From Paenibacillus maysiensis (GTDB lineage: Bacteria > Bacillota > Bacilli > Paenibacillales > Paenibacillaceae): a stretch of DNA of 64,000 bases. The stretch is from positions 1 through 64,000 of the forward strand of contig NZ_ASRY01000265.1 of the NCBI RefSeq assembly GCF_000520815.1. The letters run 5' to 3'. Numbering within the stretch: the stretch's first letter is position 1; every line of letters starts with the position of its first letter. Positions 1 through 9,301 of the stretch are shown here, piece by piece. Position numbers and translations under genes: made by a program. Below the pieces are notes generated by a model. The model saw nothing but the letters and a program-made list of their open reading frames with translations. It had not been told where the DNA came from and searched no databases.

Positions 1-134
1 GCCATCTCCTGACGGGTAATCCCCGCCTCTGGTGCAAATTTATCCTGAGCAATGCCTTCAATTACATGTTTGGCTGACAGGTACTTGATAACCCCGGATG
101 CCCAGTAGTTTGATTCTACATCACAGTAAATATC
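1..134 (-). pseudogene. SLH-domain protein fragment, running off the left edge
   Basis: The minus strand reads one S-layer-homology repeat in a single open frame: DVESNYWASGVIKYLSAKHV at the start and ITRQEMA at the edge, which matches the usual D-x-x-x-x-W-A ... ITR-x-E-x-A pattern of SLH repeats. Such repeats tether exported proteins to secondary cell-wall polymer. Reading upstream, the frame is closed by a TAG at 135-137 with no start codon and no signal peptide, so the 5' part is missing or frameshifted. The rest lies outside the window, so the size and partner domains of the parent protein cannot be told. Confidence 0.7.
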
Positions 135-231
135 CTACCAGCAGCATTAAGTTGATAGGGTATTTTTAGTTTTATAGAAAACTCAAAATCGACAATAGTT
201 GCAGATTCACAATCTTTTTGCACTAAAATAG

Positions 232-260
232 TTGGAACTAATCTCAAAAAAAGTTATATT
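232..260 (+). promoter_or_regulatory. Candidate sigma-A promoter of the pectate lyase gene
   Basis: TTGGAA at 232-237 and TATATT at 255-260 are separated by 17 bases, close to the sigma-A consensus. The element lies about 50 bases before the pectate lyase start, and an AAAGGAGG ribosome-binding site follows at about 293-300. No cre-like site is seen here. Confidence 0.5.
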
Positions 261-309
261 AGGATATATATATTATCCTTAGTATAAGAAAAAAAGGAGG
301 AATACCTAG

Positions 310-1614
310 ATGGATGTACGAAGCAGTTTGCAACAAGGATGGAAGGTTGGCTTATGTTTGTTGTTATTGTGGGTATGGATGATGGGGGCTGTAACAGCTG
401 GTGAAGCCGGAGCCCAACCGGTTTTCCCGGGAGCCGTGGGATACGGGACTGACACTCCGGCAGGCCGGGGCGGAAAGGTAATCAAAGTGACCAACCTGAA
501 CAATGACGGCCCAGGCTCATTTCGTGCGGCATTAGAAACCAAGGGACCGCGGATTATTGTATTTGAAGTCGGCGGTGTCATAAATCTAGAAAAGGAGCGT
601 CTTGAGCTGAGAGAACCCTACGTGACCATCGCAGGTCAGACGGCCCCCTCCCCTGGCATTACATTCATCAAGGGAGGTTTGCAGATCAGAACGCATGATG
701 TGTTGATGCAGCATGTCCGGTTTCGGATGGGCGACGGTGACAGCACTCAAGGTGCAGGCTTTGAGCCAGATGTGTCCACTTACGGAGCCTCCGCTTATAA
801 CATTGTCATTGACCATTGCTCCTTTTCTTGGGGAGTGGATGAGAACATGTCCTTCTCAGGTCCTCGTACCAGCGGAACCAAGGCGACTACCCACCGTGTA
901 ACCCTCAGCAATAGTATTATCGCCGAGGGTCTGTATAATTCCGTTCATGAGAAGGGTCCCCATTCCATGGGCACGCTCGTTCATGATTACGTCCAGGACG
1001 TGGCAATCATCGGAAACCTTTATGCCCATAACATGGAACGTAATCCGTGGTTCAAAGCATTTTCGACGGGCGTAATTGTTAACAATGTCATTTATAATCC
1101 GGGAAAATGGGCTATTCGACTCGGATTCGTGGAGAATGAATGGGCGGATACGGGGATCAAACCGGAAGGCCCTAGAGTCAGTATCGTCGGGAATTACATG
1201 CGGCATGGAGTAGATACGATTAAAGAGTTAGGTATTGTCGGAACGAACAGTAAAAGCGGCTGGGCTTATCTCAAAGATAATCTTGCTTATGACCGTAATG
1301 GCAAGTCAGTCCCGCTGACTTTTGGCGGAATCAAGGAGCTTGACAATCCACCTGTTTGGGTTGAAGGACTTGAAGCACTAGCTGCCTCGGCAGTAGTAAA
1401 GGAGGTCACTGAGCATGCAGGAGCAAGGCCGAAGGACCGGGATGCAACAGATCAACGAATTGTCTCCGATTTTCTGACTGGTCAAGGAAAGATAATTGAT
1501 AGTCAGGAAGATGTAGGGGGATACCCGGATGTTCCAGCGACCTACCGTGCTTTAAATGTACCTGACCACAGCATTGACGAATGGTTGTATCAATTTTCAG
1601 TTGAGTTGGAGTAG
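310..1614 (+). CDS. Secreted pectate lyase, polysaccharide lyase family 1 type
   Basis: The product is 434 residues. Residues 1 to about 35 form a signal peptide (hydrophobic LCLLLLWVWMMG, then small residues). The mature part begins VFPGAVGYGTDTPAGRGGKV, the typical opening of PL1 pectate lyases that cleave polygalacturonate by beta-elimination outside the cell. Right-handed beta-helix features follow: TNLNNDGPGS (about 62-71), VIDHCSFSWG in the middle with the DHCS motif, and HNMERNPWFKAFSTG with the conserved basic region. Calcium-binding and catalytic residues are likely there but were not mapped by structure. The ATG has an AAAGGAGG site about 9 bases upstream. The gene stands alone, with its own promoter and a terminator, so it is probably monocistronic. 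It supplies pectin backbone cleavage for the rhamnosidases and galactanases further on. Confidence 0.88.
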   Translation: MDVRSSLQQGWKVGLCLLLLWVWMMGAVTAGEAGAQPVFPGAVGYGTDTPAGRGGKVIKVTNLNNDGPGSFRAALETKGPRIIVFEVGGVINLEKERLELREPYVTIAGQTAPSPGITFIKGGLQIRTHDVLMQHVRFRMGDGDSTQGAGFEPDVSTYGASAYNIVIDHCSFSWGVDENMSFSGPRTSGTKATTHRVTLSNSIIAEGLYNSVHEKGPHSMGTLVHDYVQDVAIIGNLYAHNMERNPWFKAFSTGVIVNNVIYNPGKWAIRLGFVENEWADTGIKPEGPRVSIVGNYMRHGVDTIKELGIVGTNSKSGWAYLKDNLAYDRNGKSVPLTFGGIKELDNPPVWVEGLEALAASAVVKEVTEHAGARPKDRDATDQRIVSDFLTGQGKIIDSQEDVGGYPDVPATYRALNVPDHSIDEWLYQFSVELE

Positions 1615-1644
1615 TCCTTAATGCTCTTCAATAAGAGTTACTAG

Positions 1645-1690
1645 AAAGCGGACGATAACTATTCCCTATCGGGTGGAGATCATCCGCTTT
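1645..1690 (+). terminator. Stem-loop terminator after the pectate lyase gene
   Basis: AAAGCGGA (1645-1652) pairs with TCCGCTTT (1683-1690), with a short inner helix, followed by GTTTGT. It lies about 30 bases after the pectate lyase stop codon. The T-run is weak. Confidence 0.6.
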
Positions 1691-1806
1691 GTTTGTAATA
1701 ACAGCGCTATTTCAGCATATAGTCACATAAAATATTGCAGCAAATTTTAAGTTTGCTGTTCAATTGCATCCTCCAGCATGAAATGCGTCCGATTTTATGA
1801 AGATAG

Positions 1807-1977
1807 TTCGGTCGCTTTCTGAAGTGGGCTCTTGGAGAGATCAAGAGAGTAAATCCACTGCACATGGCGAATCCGAAGATTGCTCAATGTACTTTTCAAA
1901 GCGACGCAAACCTGTATGGCGCGCTCTATAACTTTTTTATTGAAAAGGAGAAAAAGCTCCGCGAGTCTCAGGCCTAA
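1807..1977 (+). pseudogene. ROK-family sugar kinase or repressor, C-terminal remnant
   Basis: A 56-residue open stretch after an in-frame TAG (1804-1806) has the look of a ROK protein C-terminus: VNPLHMANPKI, then FQSDANLYGALYNFF and a short lysine-rich tail before TAA. ROK proteins are glucokinase-like kinases and XylR/NagC-type repressors, and their C-termini usually carry a D-A-N-L-x-G-A pattern. Nothing upstream in this frame resembles the ATP-binding N-terminus, so about 80 percent of the gene is gone. The assignment rests on this one motif. It sits between two terminators and is probably silent. Confidence 0.5.
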
Positions 1978-1985
1978 TTATCGAA

Positions 1986-2029
1986 AGAATAAGGTAAGTC
2001 AGGTCTCTTGTCTTACCTTATTCTTTTTT
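1986..2029. terminator. Strong bidirectional terminator
   Basis: AGAATAAGGTAAG (1986-1998) pairs perfectly with CTTACCTTATTCT (2012-2024), followed by a T-run on the plus strand. It separates the ROK remnant (+) from the convergent histidine kinase gene (-), and can serve both. Confidence 0.8.
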
Positions 2030-2116
2030 AAATAGAATTATATGACGTACGGTGTTCAGGCGGTTTTGCTCACAACTTCTGTTGGAAGCGAAAAACGTCC
2101 ATTGATGTTATTCCGA

Positions 2117-3172
2117 TCAGCTGGACTTATCCGTGGAAAACGTCACTATAAATTCACTGCCTTTGTCTGGCTCACTGTTTACCTGGATTTTCCCATTACA
2201 TAAACAAACGATACGATAAACCAACGCAAGACCCAAACCATTTCCTTCTTTTGATCTGGATCGATCCCCTTGGTAAAACTTTTCAAAAATATGTTTTTTT
2301 ACTTGTTGAGTCATGCCAATACCGCTATCCTTGATCGAAACAATGATCTCTGTTTCCCTCTTTATTAAAATTACTTGAATGCTGCCGAGCGGGGGAGTAA
2401 ATTTAATAGCGTTTGATAACAAATTGATCCAAACCTGCATCAGCAAATTTTCATTTTGATAAAACATCGTTTTGGGAAGGTCCAATATTAATTCAAGTTC
2501 CTTATCCAACCACGTCTTTTCGAAATAAAGCAACACTTGTCGTATTTGCTCGTCTAGGCGATAAAGCGTTTTATCAGTGACTTTGTCTTGATTCTCCAGC
2601 TTGGAAAGCCTCAAAATATTGGACGACAACGTGCTAAGTTGCTTGGTGCTATCGAGTATCGTCTGAATATATTGCAGTCGTTCATCATCTTCTAACTCAT
2701 TATCCTGTAATAAAGTCGCATACCCTTCAATTGCGGTTAAGGGTGTTTTAAACTCGTGAGAGATATTGGCAACGAAATCATTTCTCATCATTTCAATGTT
2801 TTTCAGCTCGGCCACCATTTGATTGAAGCTCGTGAAAATCTCCTCAATTTCTTTAATTTGAGTGTCAGCATTCATCTTCACATGAAAATTTCCATTTGCA
2901 ATTTCCTTGGAGGCATAATTAAGCTTCATCATGGGTGTAAGAATTTGCTTTCCCACCAGGGATGTAATGGCGGTACCAATAACGAGACTAAGTGTTAGCG
3001 CTAGCACAAAGGAGAAGGAAAGGTTAAACTCTATGTAATAGAATAAGTCCGTATTCGATACCAAGAAGACAATGGAATAGGTTATAATTCCGACGACGAC
3101 AAATATACCAAATACAATGAATACAAGGCGGTTCCTTAAACCGACTTGTTTATTTTTTATGGTTTTCTTCAT
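2117..3172 (-). CDS. Membrane sensor histidine kinase (HAMP, HisKA, HATPase)
   Basis: The product is 351 residues. Two membrane helices (about 13-38 and 49-73) leave almost no extracellular loop, so the signal is probably sensed in or at the membrane, or through a partner. A HAMP linker follows (about 74-125), then the HisKA motif ANISHEFKTP with phospho-acceptor His139. The ATP-binding domain shows the N box (NLLSNAIKFTPP), G1 (DSGIGM) and G2 (GNGLGLAL). The ATG overlaps the end of the response regulator gene by 23 bases and has an AAGGTGGT site, so the two are translated as a pair. The kinase would phosphorylate the adjacent OmpR-type regulator. The divergent GH53-like gene is a possible target, though only its position suggests this. 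Confidence 0.93.
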   Translation of the reverse strand: MKKTIKNKQVGLRNRLVFIVFGIFVVVGIITYSIVFLVSNTDLFYYIEFNLSFSFVLALTLSLVIGTAITSLVGKQILTPMMKLNYASKEIANGNFHVKMNADTQIKEIEEIFTSFNQMVAELKNIEMMRNDFVANISHEFKTPLTAIEGYATLLQDNELEDDERLQYIQTILDSTKQLSTLSSNILRLSKLENQDKVTDKTLYRLDEQIRQVLLYFEKTWLDKELELILDLPKTMFYQNENLLMQVWINLLSNAIKFTPPLGSIQVILIKRETEIIVSIKDSGIGMTQQVKKHIFEKFYQGDRSRSKEGNGLGLALVYRIVCLCNGKIQVNSEPDKGSEFIVTFSTDKSS

Positions 3173-3839
3173 TTTTTACCACCTTGTATCCTAAGCCGTG
3201 TACGGTCACAATTCTAAAGTCTCGATTATCCTTTAGCTTCTCCCTGATCCGATTAACGTGCACATCCACCGTCCGCTCCTCCGATTCGGTATCCATCCCC
3301 CATATTTCATCCATCAAATTTTGCCGGGTAAATGTTTTGTTAGGATAGGACATTAATTTATAAAGCATGTAAAACTCCTTTTGAGGCAGTTGAAGCTCTT
3401 TTCCATCATAAGCTACCGCCAGGCTGTCATAGATTAGACTGGTATTTCCGCATATAATTTTGTGCTCCGCTGCAATTTTTGAGCGTCGTAAAAGGGCGTG
3501 AATTCGTAACAGCATTTCATTAACGTCAACTGGCTTGACCATATAGTCATCGGTACCGACCAGAAATCCTTGTTTTTTATCATCAAAGGTATCTTTAGCC
3601 GTTATCATCAGAATGGGAATGGTCAGGCTGTACTCACGTACCAGCTTAGTAAACTCGTAGCCGTCCATATTCGGCATCATTATGTCGGAAATGATCAAAT
3701 CAATATGTTTGTGGCTCATGATTTTAAGCGCATGCTCTCCGTCCGCCGCAGATATAGGATTATAATTATTTTTCTTAAGAATTGTACAAAATAAATGCTG
3801 TAACTTTATATCGTCTTCAACAATCAGAATATTAAACAT
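3150..3839 (-). CDS. OmpR-family response regulator
   Basis: From the ATG at 3839 the product begins MFNILIVEDD and has 229 residues. A longer frame goes back to 3899, but the internal ATG is preferred because a GAGAGG site lies about 7 bases before it and the receiver domain starts exactly there. The receiver shows the acidic pair ED (8-9), the phospho-acceptor Asp52 in IISDIMMPNMDG, and the conserved Lys of MVKPVD. The C-terminal winged helix contains RTVDVHVNRIREKLKD and ends in VHGLGYKVV, the usual OmpR/PhoB DNA-recognition part. It is the partner of the overlapping histidine kinase downstream and is transcribed away from the GH53-like gene. Confidence 0.93.
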   Translation of the reverse strand: MFNILIVEDDIKLQHLFCTILKKNNYNPISAADGEHALKIMSHKHIDLIISDIMMPNMDGYEFTKLVREYSLTIPILMITAKDTFDDKKQGFLVGTDDYMVKPVDVNEMLLRIHALLRRSKIAAEHKIICGNTSLIYDSLAVAYDGKELQLPQKEFYMLYKLMSYPNKTFTRQNLMDEIWGMDTESEERTVDVHVNRIREKLKDNRDFRIVTVHGLGYKVVKNEENHKK

Positions 3840-3935
3840 AAACAACCTCTCTTCTTTTTTTGCACATAGTGTTATTTCAAAAAAATTTGTTTTTATCATA
3901 ACGCTTAAATATTAACTTTTTATAAAGGAGTATGC

Positions 3936-4058
3936 TTGCGGACGACCTTCGGTCATAGGACACTTGAAACGGCACATTCAGCCGTTATGGAAGGGTTACC
4001 GCACTTCATATTTGAAACCGTCATACCTCCACGTCAGTTTGAAATGCGCCGAAGTTAA
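3936..4058 (+). CDS. Possible 40-residue ORF with TTG start
   Basis: A TTG at 3936 is preceded by AAAGGAG at a suitable distance and opens a 40-codon frame ending in TAA at 4056-4058. I do not recognise the product. It has no hydrophobic segment and no motif. It lies in the space between the divergent response regulator and GH53-like genes, which otherwise holds only a small AACGGC/GCCGTT hairpin (3968-3986) and AT-rich promoter-like sequence just before 4080. It may be chance coding or a leader-type ORF. Confidence 0.2.
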   Translation: MRTTFGHRTLETAHSAVMEGLPHFIFETVIPPRQFEMRRS

Positions 4059-4121
4059 TAAAAAGTTTATAATTTAGTTATATTGTAACAACAAGAAGAG
4101 CATAAATGGAGGTTTAATAAT

Positions 4122-5480
4122 ATGATCATCAAAATGAAATCATTTATACGGCGCATGAAAAAAAGGACCAAAATAATACTTTCAATACTTATTATCATCG
4201 CGATCTCTGGCGGATTCGTTTTAGGAAACCAGTTGATTTATATAGAAGACAAGAATTATGTACCAGCTGCCAATTCCGAAAATTTTCGGCTGGCCCTTTC
4301 CGTAAGCCCTTTTTCAGGCAGTGCTTTTAATAATGGATACACCTATTCTGCAGGAGAATTAACAGCCACCAACCGTGAGGAATTGGAAAAAATGTATATT
4401 GCCGCTGGGGCAACGGAAATGTACGCAAGAATCGCAACAAAACGTTATCCTACAAAGGACAACCTTGTCAATGGTGAGGAGGATTCCAATGCAAACTATC
4501 ATACTTTGGAGCAAGGGTTGGAGCTGGCCCGACTGGCAGCAAAATTGAAAATACCGCTTAATCCTGAAATCATGGGTGCCTATACCTATATGGACATGGA
4601 GCGGCAGCAAGCTCCGAATTTCGAAGAATACCCGGAGATCTATGCGCTGCAAAAGGGAAAACCCTGGGAAGAACTGAGCTTGGATGAAATGGACGTTGTG
4701 TTGAAAGCCTACGGAAAATTTGTAGCGACAGAAATTCTGAAAACAGGGGCCACAGTTGAGAATTGGAATATTGGCAACGAAGCCAACTTTGGTTTTGCGG
4801 GAGTAAATATTGGACTGAAAACAGCTGTTAACGAGAAACTGCAAAAAGTGCCTAGCTTTATGAAATATATGCTTCCTATAGTTGGGACCAACTGGCTTAA
4901 AAATAACGTCTGGAAGTATAACGCAGTACAAATGACTGCAGTGGCCAATGGCATCAAAAGCGCGTATACGGATTTAGGCTTAGATTCCAGCAACATCAAG
5001 TTCTCCACGCATATCGCAACCGTCGTCTCGACAGTGCATAATGCAGTCGCGTATTTCAATACATTGAAGGAAAACGGATTTCCAATTGATGTTGCGGGAA
5101 TCAGCTTTTATCCCAGCGCACCAGGGGTTTACATCGATAAGATGGTCATGTATAAGAAAATCGTTACCGCTATCAATGAGCAGGTCGGCCTCCCCGTGTT
5201 TATTGCTGAGTTTTCTTATCCTTCAGGTAAGGTGGAAGGTCCATTCGCTGGATGGTCAAAAACGGTCAAAGGGTATCCTCATAATGAAGAAGGGCAAGCT
5301 GCTATCTATCATGATGTTATCGCATGGGGTAAAACACATGGCTTAGCAGGCATCCGGTACTGGGCTCCTGATTACAGAGGATGGGGGAGCATGTCTATGT
5401 TTGATTACACCGAAAAAGGCGCCAAAGCAAAGAGTATTTTAGTGGAAGCTCTTCAAAGCAAAACACCAGAGAAAAAGTAA
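4122..5480 (+). CDS. Membrane-anchored GH53-like glycoside hydrolase
   Basis: The product is 452 residues. A positively charged start followed by a hydrophobic helix (about 17-36) with no clear cleavage site suggests a signal anchor, so the enzyme would sit on the outer face of the membrane. The rest reads as a TIM barrel of the GH53 (endo-beta-1,4-galactanase) type or a close relative in clan A: WNIGNEANFGF with candidate acid/base Glu220 and FIAEFSYPSG with candidate nucleophile Glu363. It lacks the usual GH53 opening (KGxDxSxLxxLExxG) that the galactanase at 60.2 kb has, so its substrate may differ. It is a clear paralogue of the protein at 18.8-20.1 kb, sharing the AYTYMD, QQAPNF and GNEANFGF segments. 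The ATG has a GGAGG site. It is divergent from the OmpR-type system. Confidence 0.7.
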   Translation: MIIKMKSFIRRMKKRTKIILSILIIIAISGGFVLGNQLIYIEDKNYVPAANSENFRLALSVSPFSGSAFNNGYTYSAGELTATNREELEKMYIAAGATEMYARIATKRYPTKDNLVNGEEDSNANYHTLEQGLELARLAAKLKIPLNPEIMGAYTYMDMERQQAPNFEEYPEIYALQKGKPWEELSLDEMDVVLKAYGKFVATEILKTGATVENWNIGNEANFGFAGVNIGLKTAVNEKLQKVPSFMKYMLPIVGTNWLKNNVWKYNAVQMTAVANGIKSAYTDLGLDSSNIKFSTHIATVVSTVHNAVAYFNTLKENGFPIDVAGISFYPSAPGVYIDKMVMYKKIVTAINEQVGLPVFIAEFSYPSGKVEGPFAGWSKTVKGYPHNEEGQAAIYHDVIAWGKTHGLAGIRYWAPDYRGWGSMSMFDYTEKGAKAKSILVEALQSKTPEKK

Positions 5481-5529
5481 GCTTCTTGAGCGATCTACCC
5501 AATGAACTTGATTTCCAGATAAAAAAATC

Positions 5530-5558
5530 GGAGGTGCTGCTTGTAAAGTAGCCCCTCC
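5530..5558. terminator. Stem-loop between two convergent genes
   Basis: GGAGGTGCTGC (5530-5540) and GTAGCCCCTCC (5548-5558) form an imperfect hairpin with a 7-base loop. It lies 50 bases after the GH53-like stop and 25 bases after the GH78 stop on the other strand, and could end both transcripts. Confidence 0.5.
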
Positions 5559-5583
5559 TTTACAATTCAACGTATCTAATAAT

Positions 5584-8112
5584 TCAAATAGATTGTCCTG
5601 TAACAAACTCAAAGTGATAACTACCAGATCCAACTAAAATCGGTTTGTCAGAATGAATCAACCATATTTCCGCTTCAGTATTAACAGGAACTTCAACATC
5701 CATTGAAAATATATTTTTTTCAAACGACCATTTTGACTTGATTCTTCCATAAGCTGACTTAAATGAAGCTTCCACCCAAGAAATGCCACCAATTAATTCT
5801 GGTTTTATCATAAAGCGTTTGTATGCTGGTTCAATCAAACGAATCCCTGCTAAATTTTGATACATCCAGTCTCCAATAGATCCATATGCATAGTGGTTAA
5901 AGGAATTCATGCCAGATTCATCAAAGTTTCCATCCGGATTGATCGAATTCCATCTTTCCCACATCGTAGTTGCGCCCATGTTAACTGTGTAAAGCCATGA
6001 AGGAAAATCTTCTTTCAAGAAAACTTCACCAGCCAATTGATGGTATCCATTTTCTGATAGCGTTTGGCATAAGTATGGTGTTCCTAAAAAACCTGTCACT
6101 AAGTGATTATCGTGTCGTTTAAGATTTTCTACCAGCGATTTCAAAATTCTTGGGCGATCCTTTTCTTCCGCTAAATCAAAGTGAAGCGCCAAAATACAAC
6201 CGGTTTGCGTCTCACTGACTAGACGACCCTTCTGCGTAATATACTCTGCTCTAAAATCTGTGATAATTCGTTCATATAATTGCTGATACTTTTCAGCATC
6301 TTCATTTTTACCTAATATTTTTGCGGTTTCTATCAAGAGAGAGGTCGAATACGCATAGAACGCGGAAGCGATGAAGTATACATCGGTCGCACCTACACGG
6401 TCGCTACCTTCCTCTTTATCCAGTGCCACCCAGTCGCCAAACTGAAATCCTTGTTGCCATAATTCTGGGCCTTCTGTTTTGCTATGGATATACTCTACCC
6501 AATCCTTCATGCTTTCATATTGATTTTCTAAGATGCGTCTATCCCCATAGACAAGATACATAGTCCACGGAATAATCGTCGCTGCATCCCCCCAGCCAGT
6601 CGCTGCATCTGTTTCACCTAAAATATTGGGCACAATGTAAGGAACCCCGTATTTACGAGTTTGTTCTGTAGACAAGTCTTTTAACCATTTCGTAAAAAAC
6701 AATGCTGTGTTAAAGTTAAAAGCTGCTGTTCTAGCAAAAACTTGGGCATCACCAGTCCAACCTAAGCGTTCATCACGTTGAGGACAATCTGTTGGAATAT
6801 CTAAGAAGTTACTTCTTTGACCCCATTCAATATTTTTTTGAAGGCGATTTACTTTAGCATTGGAGCAAGTAAACGTTCCCGTTTCTTCCATGTCAGTATG
6901 CAACGCACAGGCAGTAAAGTCTTGTATATCCCAAGTATTCACCAAGCCATCAATAGCAATGTACCTAAAACCATGAAAAGTAAATCTAGGCATAAACACA
7001 TCCTCTGAACCACTACAAATAAACATATCATCCGGTGCAGCTGCACGTAAGTTTTCAGTATAAAAGTTGCCCTCTTTGTCAAGTACTTCAGCATGCTTGA
7101 TGGTTATCTTTGTACCTTTTGGTTGCTTTAATTTGCAGCAAACAAAGCCAGCCATATTTTGGCCAAAGTCTATGACGGTCTCACCTTTAGGGGTCACAAG
7201 GCTTTTTATCGGTTTGATTTTCTTAGTTATTTTGACTTGCTCATTTTCTTGAGCGACTAGAACTGTTTTTGGAAAACTGTACAACTCAACTTCGCCAAAT
7301 TCAGTTTCACTGATTGTTTTATCAATGCATTCGCCAAGATACATTTCGCTTGTTATGGTTTCACCAGTAAAGCAGGACCAGCTGTTGTCCGTTCCAAACT
7401 CTTCAATTGAACCATCTTCATATTCTACCCTTACATATGCAATGGCTGCGATCTTATCTCCATAGTTGTTTGGCGAAGATTCTAAGCCAAAAATCCCTTT
7501 AAACCAACCGTTAGCAACCGTCATATCCAATTTGTTATCTTCTTTAGTCTGTTTTAACAATTCCGTAATATCATAGGCTTGGTATTGAATGCGATGATGA
7601 TAACTGGTCCAACCTGGTGTAAAATAGTAGTCACCTACCTTGTTTCCATTCAAGGATAGCTCATATACACCTAAAGCAGAAGCGTAGATGCGTGCCTTGG
7701 CAACCTCGCCTTGTACTTTGAAATATTTCCTAAAGATTGGTACTTCTTCTCTTCCCTCGTTGTGCACGGTAATCCAATCGGCCTTCATATTTTTGTAATC
7801 CATCAAGCCTGTTTCAAAGTTGCTTGTAATTGATGCTTTTTCACCATAATTATTCAAGACTTCAAGCATTACCTGATAAGTCGTTAACGGTCGTAATTCA
7901 TCTCCAGCATATTCAACTAAATGAGAAGCGTCCGACTGGCAAGCGCCTGAATCCCAAACTAATACCTCATTAGCTTTGACAACCATTCGATATTCTTGCT
8001 GTTTCACTTCTTGCTTTGGCGAAGTCATTGTCCAACTAAAACGTGGTTTTTCAACATCTAAGCCGATGGGAGCTTGGCGATACTCAATCTTAAAATCATT
8101 AATCGTAAACAT
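5584..8112 (-). CDS. Intracellular alpha-L-rhamnosidase, GH78
   Basis: The product is 842 residues without a signal peptide, so it acts in the cytoplasm on imported rhamnosyl oligosaccharides. It has the standard GH78 layout: N-terminal beta-sandwiches with RIYASALGVYELSLNG and the lectin-like section ending in MYLGE, then an (alpha/alpha)6 barrel. The hallmark DCPQRDERLGWTGD is present, with Glu448 as the expected general acid, and the C-terminal sandwich closes after SINPDGNFDESGMNSFNHY. It lacks the extra C-terminal module found in its paralogue at 12.2 kb. The ATG lies 19 bases after the MFS stop with an AAGGGGA site, so transporter and enzyme are one unit. The stretch is AT-rich: the line at 7861-7920 has 22 G or C out of 60. 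Confidence 0.95.
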   Translation of the reverse strand: MFTINDFKIEYRQAPIGLDVEKPRFSWTMTSPKQEVKQQEYRMVVKANEVLVWDSGACQSDASHLVEYAGDELRPLTTYQVMLEVLNNYGEKASITSNFETGLMDYKNMKADWITVHNEGREEVPIFRKYFKVQGEVAKARIYASALGVYELSLNGNKVGDYYFTPGWTSYHHRIQYQAYDITELLKQTKEDNKLDMTVANGWFKGIFGLESSPNNYGDKIAAIAYVRVEYEDGSIEEFGTDNSWSCFTGETITSEMYLGECIDKTISETEFGEVELYSFPKTVLVAQENEQVKITKKIKPIKSLVTPKGETVIDFGQNMAGFVCCKLKQPKGTKITIKHAEVLDKEGNFYTENLRAAAPDDMFICSGSEDVFMPRFTFHGFRYIAIDGLVNTWDIQDFTACALHTDMEETGTFTCSNAKVNRLQKNIEWGQRSNFLDIPTDCPQRDERLGWTGDAQVFARTAAFNFNTALFFTKWLKDLSTEQTRKYGVPYIVPNILGETDAATGWGDAATIIPWTMYLVYGDRRILENQYESMKDWVEYIHSKTEGPELWQQGFQFGDWVALDKEEGSDRVGATDVYFIASAFYAYSTSLLIETAKILGKNEDAEKYQQLYERIITDFRAEYITQKGRLVSETQTGCILALHFDLAEEKDRPRILKSLVENLKRHDNHLVTGFLGTPYLCQTLSENGYHQLAGEVFLKEDFPSWLYTVNMGATTMWERWNSINPDGNFDESGMNSFNHYAYGSIGDWMYQNLAGIRLIEPAYKRFMIKPELIGGISWVEASFKSAYGRIKSKWSFEKNIFSMDVEVPVNTEAEIWLIHSDKPILVGSGSYHFEFVTGQSI

Positions 8113-8131
8113 GTCTTCGTCCCCTTTTCAT

Positions 8132-9289
8132 CTATGCTTTAATTTTTCTTACCAAGAAAAGTCCTAAAATAGCTAGGGTAATTAGCAATGTTCCACCATT
8201 GATAAACACAGCGATCATAGGCTCAGCTGTTTTAATGCTTGATAAGGCCAATAGTCCATATGGCGCTAAGAATGAGCCGATATTTGCACCGACTAATAAA
8301 ATTGACGTATTAAATGTTTCAGATTTCTTGGGCGATAAAATGCTCACTTGGTTAAACAGGAATGGGATGAACAATGAGAAAGAAACTCCCACTAAAATAG
8401 AACCAAAGGCAACGACATAGAGATTCGAAATACTAGAAATTAAGAAGAAACCTAATCCCATTAAAAACAAGGAAGTGTGCAAAGTATATTTGTGTAGTCT
8501 AGACTGAACAATACCGAACAAGAAGCCGGTTACCATACTTGCGAGTTGCATAATACTAAAAATACTGCTTGCACTTGTTTCTGATCCAAGATGATAAGTC
8601 GTTAAAAGTGTTGCAAGCTTGACAAAAACAGCATTATAAAGAATGCATGCGATGATCAGGAAAAAAGCATAGCCGATAATAGCTTTATTGGTTTTAAACG
8701 CTTGTGGCGCTTCCTCCTCAACTGTCGAACCATAAGATTCAGGTTTGGGAACAAACATCATAAATAGCACCAAAATCGGGAAAGCTAGTGCATAGACAAG
8801 AAACGAATAATGCCAACCAAAAGATAATAAATACCCTGCTAAGAACGTTAGTAGAGCTGCGCCTAAACCTTGGAATGCACTCTGGAATCCAATCAGTGTC
8901 GCACGCTCATTTCCAGTATAAAATGATGAAATCATACTGACGGCAAGTGAATTCATCAGTCCAAACCCAATTCCTAAACCTGCTCTTGAAATTAACAATA
9001 ACATGTAATTATCGACAAAAACTGGAATTATACCACAAACTCCTGTAATAATTAATCCAATGATAATTGTTTGTTTTTGACCAATTTTACGAGCAATAAA
9101 ACTACTTAACAAAACAAAAATCATAACCATAAAAGAAGGTATCGTGGTTAACAACTCAATGGATGATAACGAATAACCACTAAACGATTGGCTCAATTGT
9201 GGTATTGCTGCACTTATCGCCGTTGACGAAGTTAATATTAATGAAACAGATAGTAGAGAAAATTTCATTAAATTGGTGTCTTTTTTCAT
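8132..9289 (-). CDS. MFS transporter, probably for rhamnosyl oligosaccharides
   Basis: The product is 385 residues with about 12 hydrophobic helices and the short charged loops of the major facilitator superfamily (ARKIGQKQT between helices 2 and 3, a partial form of the G-x-x-x-D/R-R-x-G-R/K loop motif). It is of the DHA/cyanate-permease-like drug or solute type by general appearance. The substrate cannot be read from the sequence, but its tight linkage to the downstream GH78 gene makes a rhamnose-containing sugar likely. The ATG has an AAGGGG site 9 bases upstream. The promoter region before it carries a cre-like site and forms part of a repeat also found at 20.3 kb. Confidence 0.85.
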   Translation of the reverse strand: MKKDTNLMKFSLLSVSLILTSSTAISAAIPQLSQSFSGYSLSSIELLTTIPSFMVMIFVLLSSFIARKIGQKQTIIIGLIITGVCGIIPVFVDNYMLLLISRAGLGIGFGLMNSLAVSMISSFYTGNERATLIGFQSAFQGLGAALLTFLAGYLLSFGWHYSFLVYALAFPILVLFMMFVPKPESYGSTVEEEAPQAFKTNKAIIGYAFFLIIACILYNAVFVKLATLLTTYHLGSETSASSIFSIMQLASMVTGFLFGIVQSRLHKYTLHTSLFLMGLGFFLISSISNLYVVAFGSILVGVSFSLFIPFLFNQVSILSPKKSETFNTSILLVGANIGSFLAPYGLLALSSIKTAEPMIAVFINGGTLLITLAILGLFLVRKIKA

Positions 9290-9301
9290 GTGCTTTTCCC
9301 C

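Noticed and set aside
3900-4121. Riboswitch or structured leader between the response regulator and GH53-like genes
   Set aside because: Only a 6-base-pair hairpin and no recognisable aptamer core or terminator were found.
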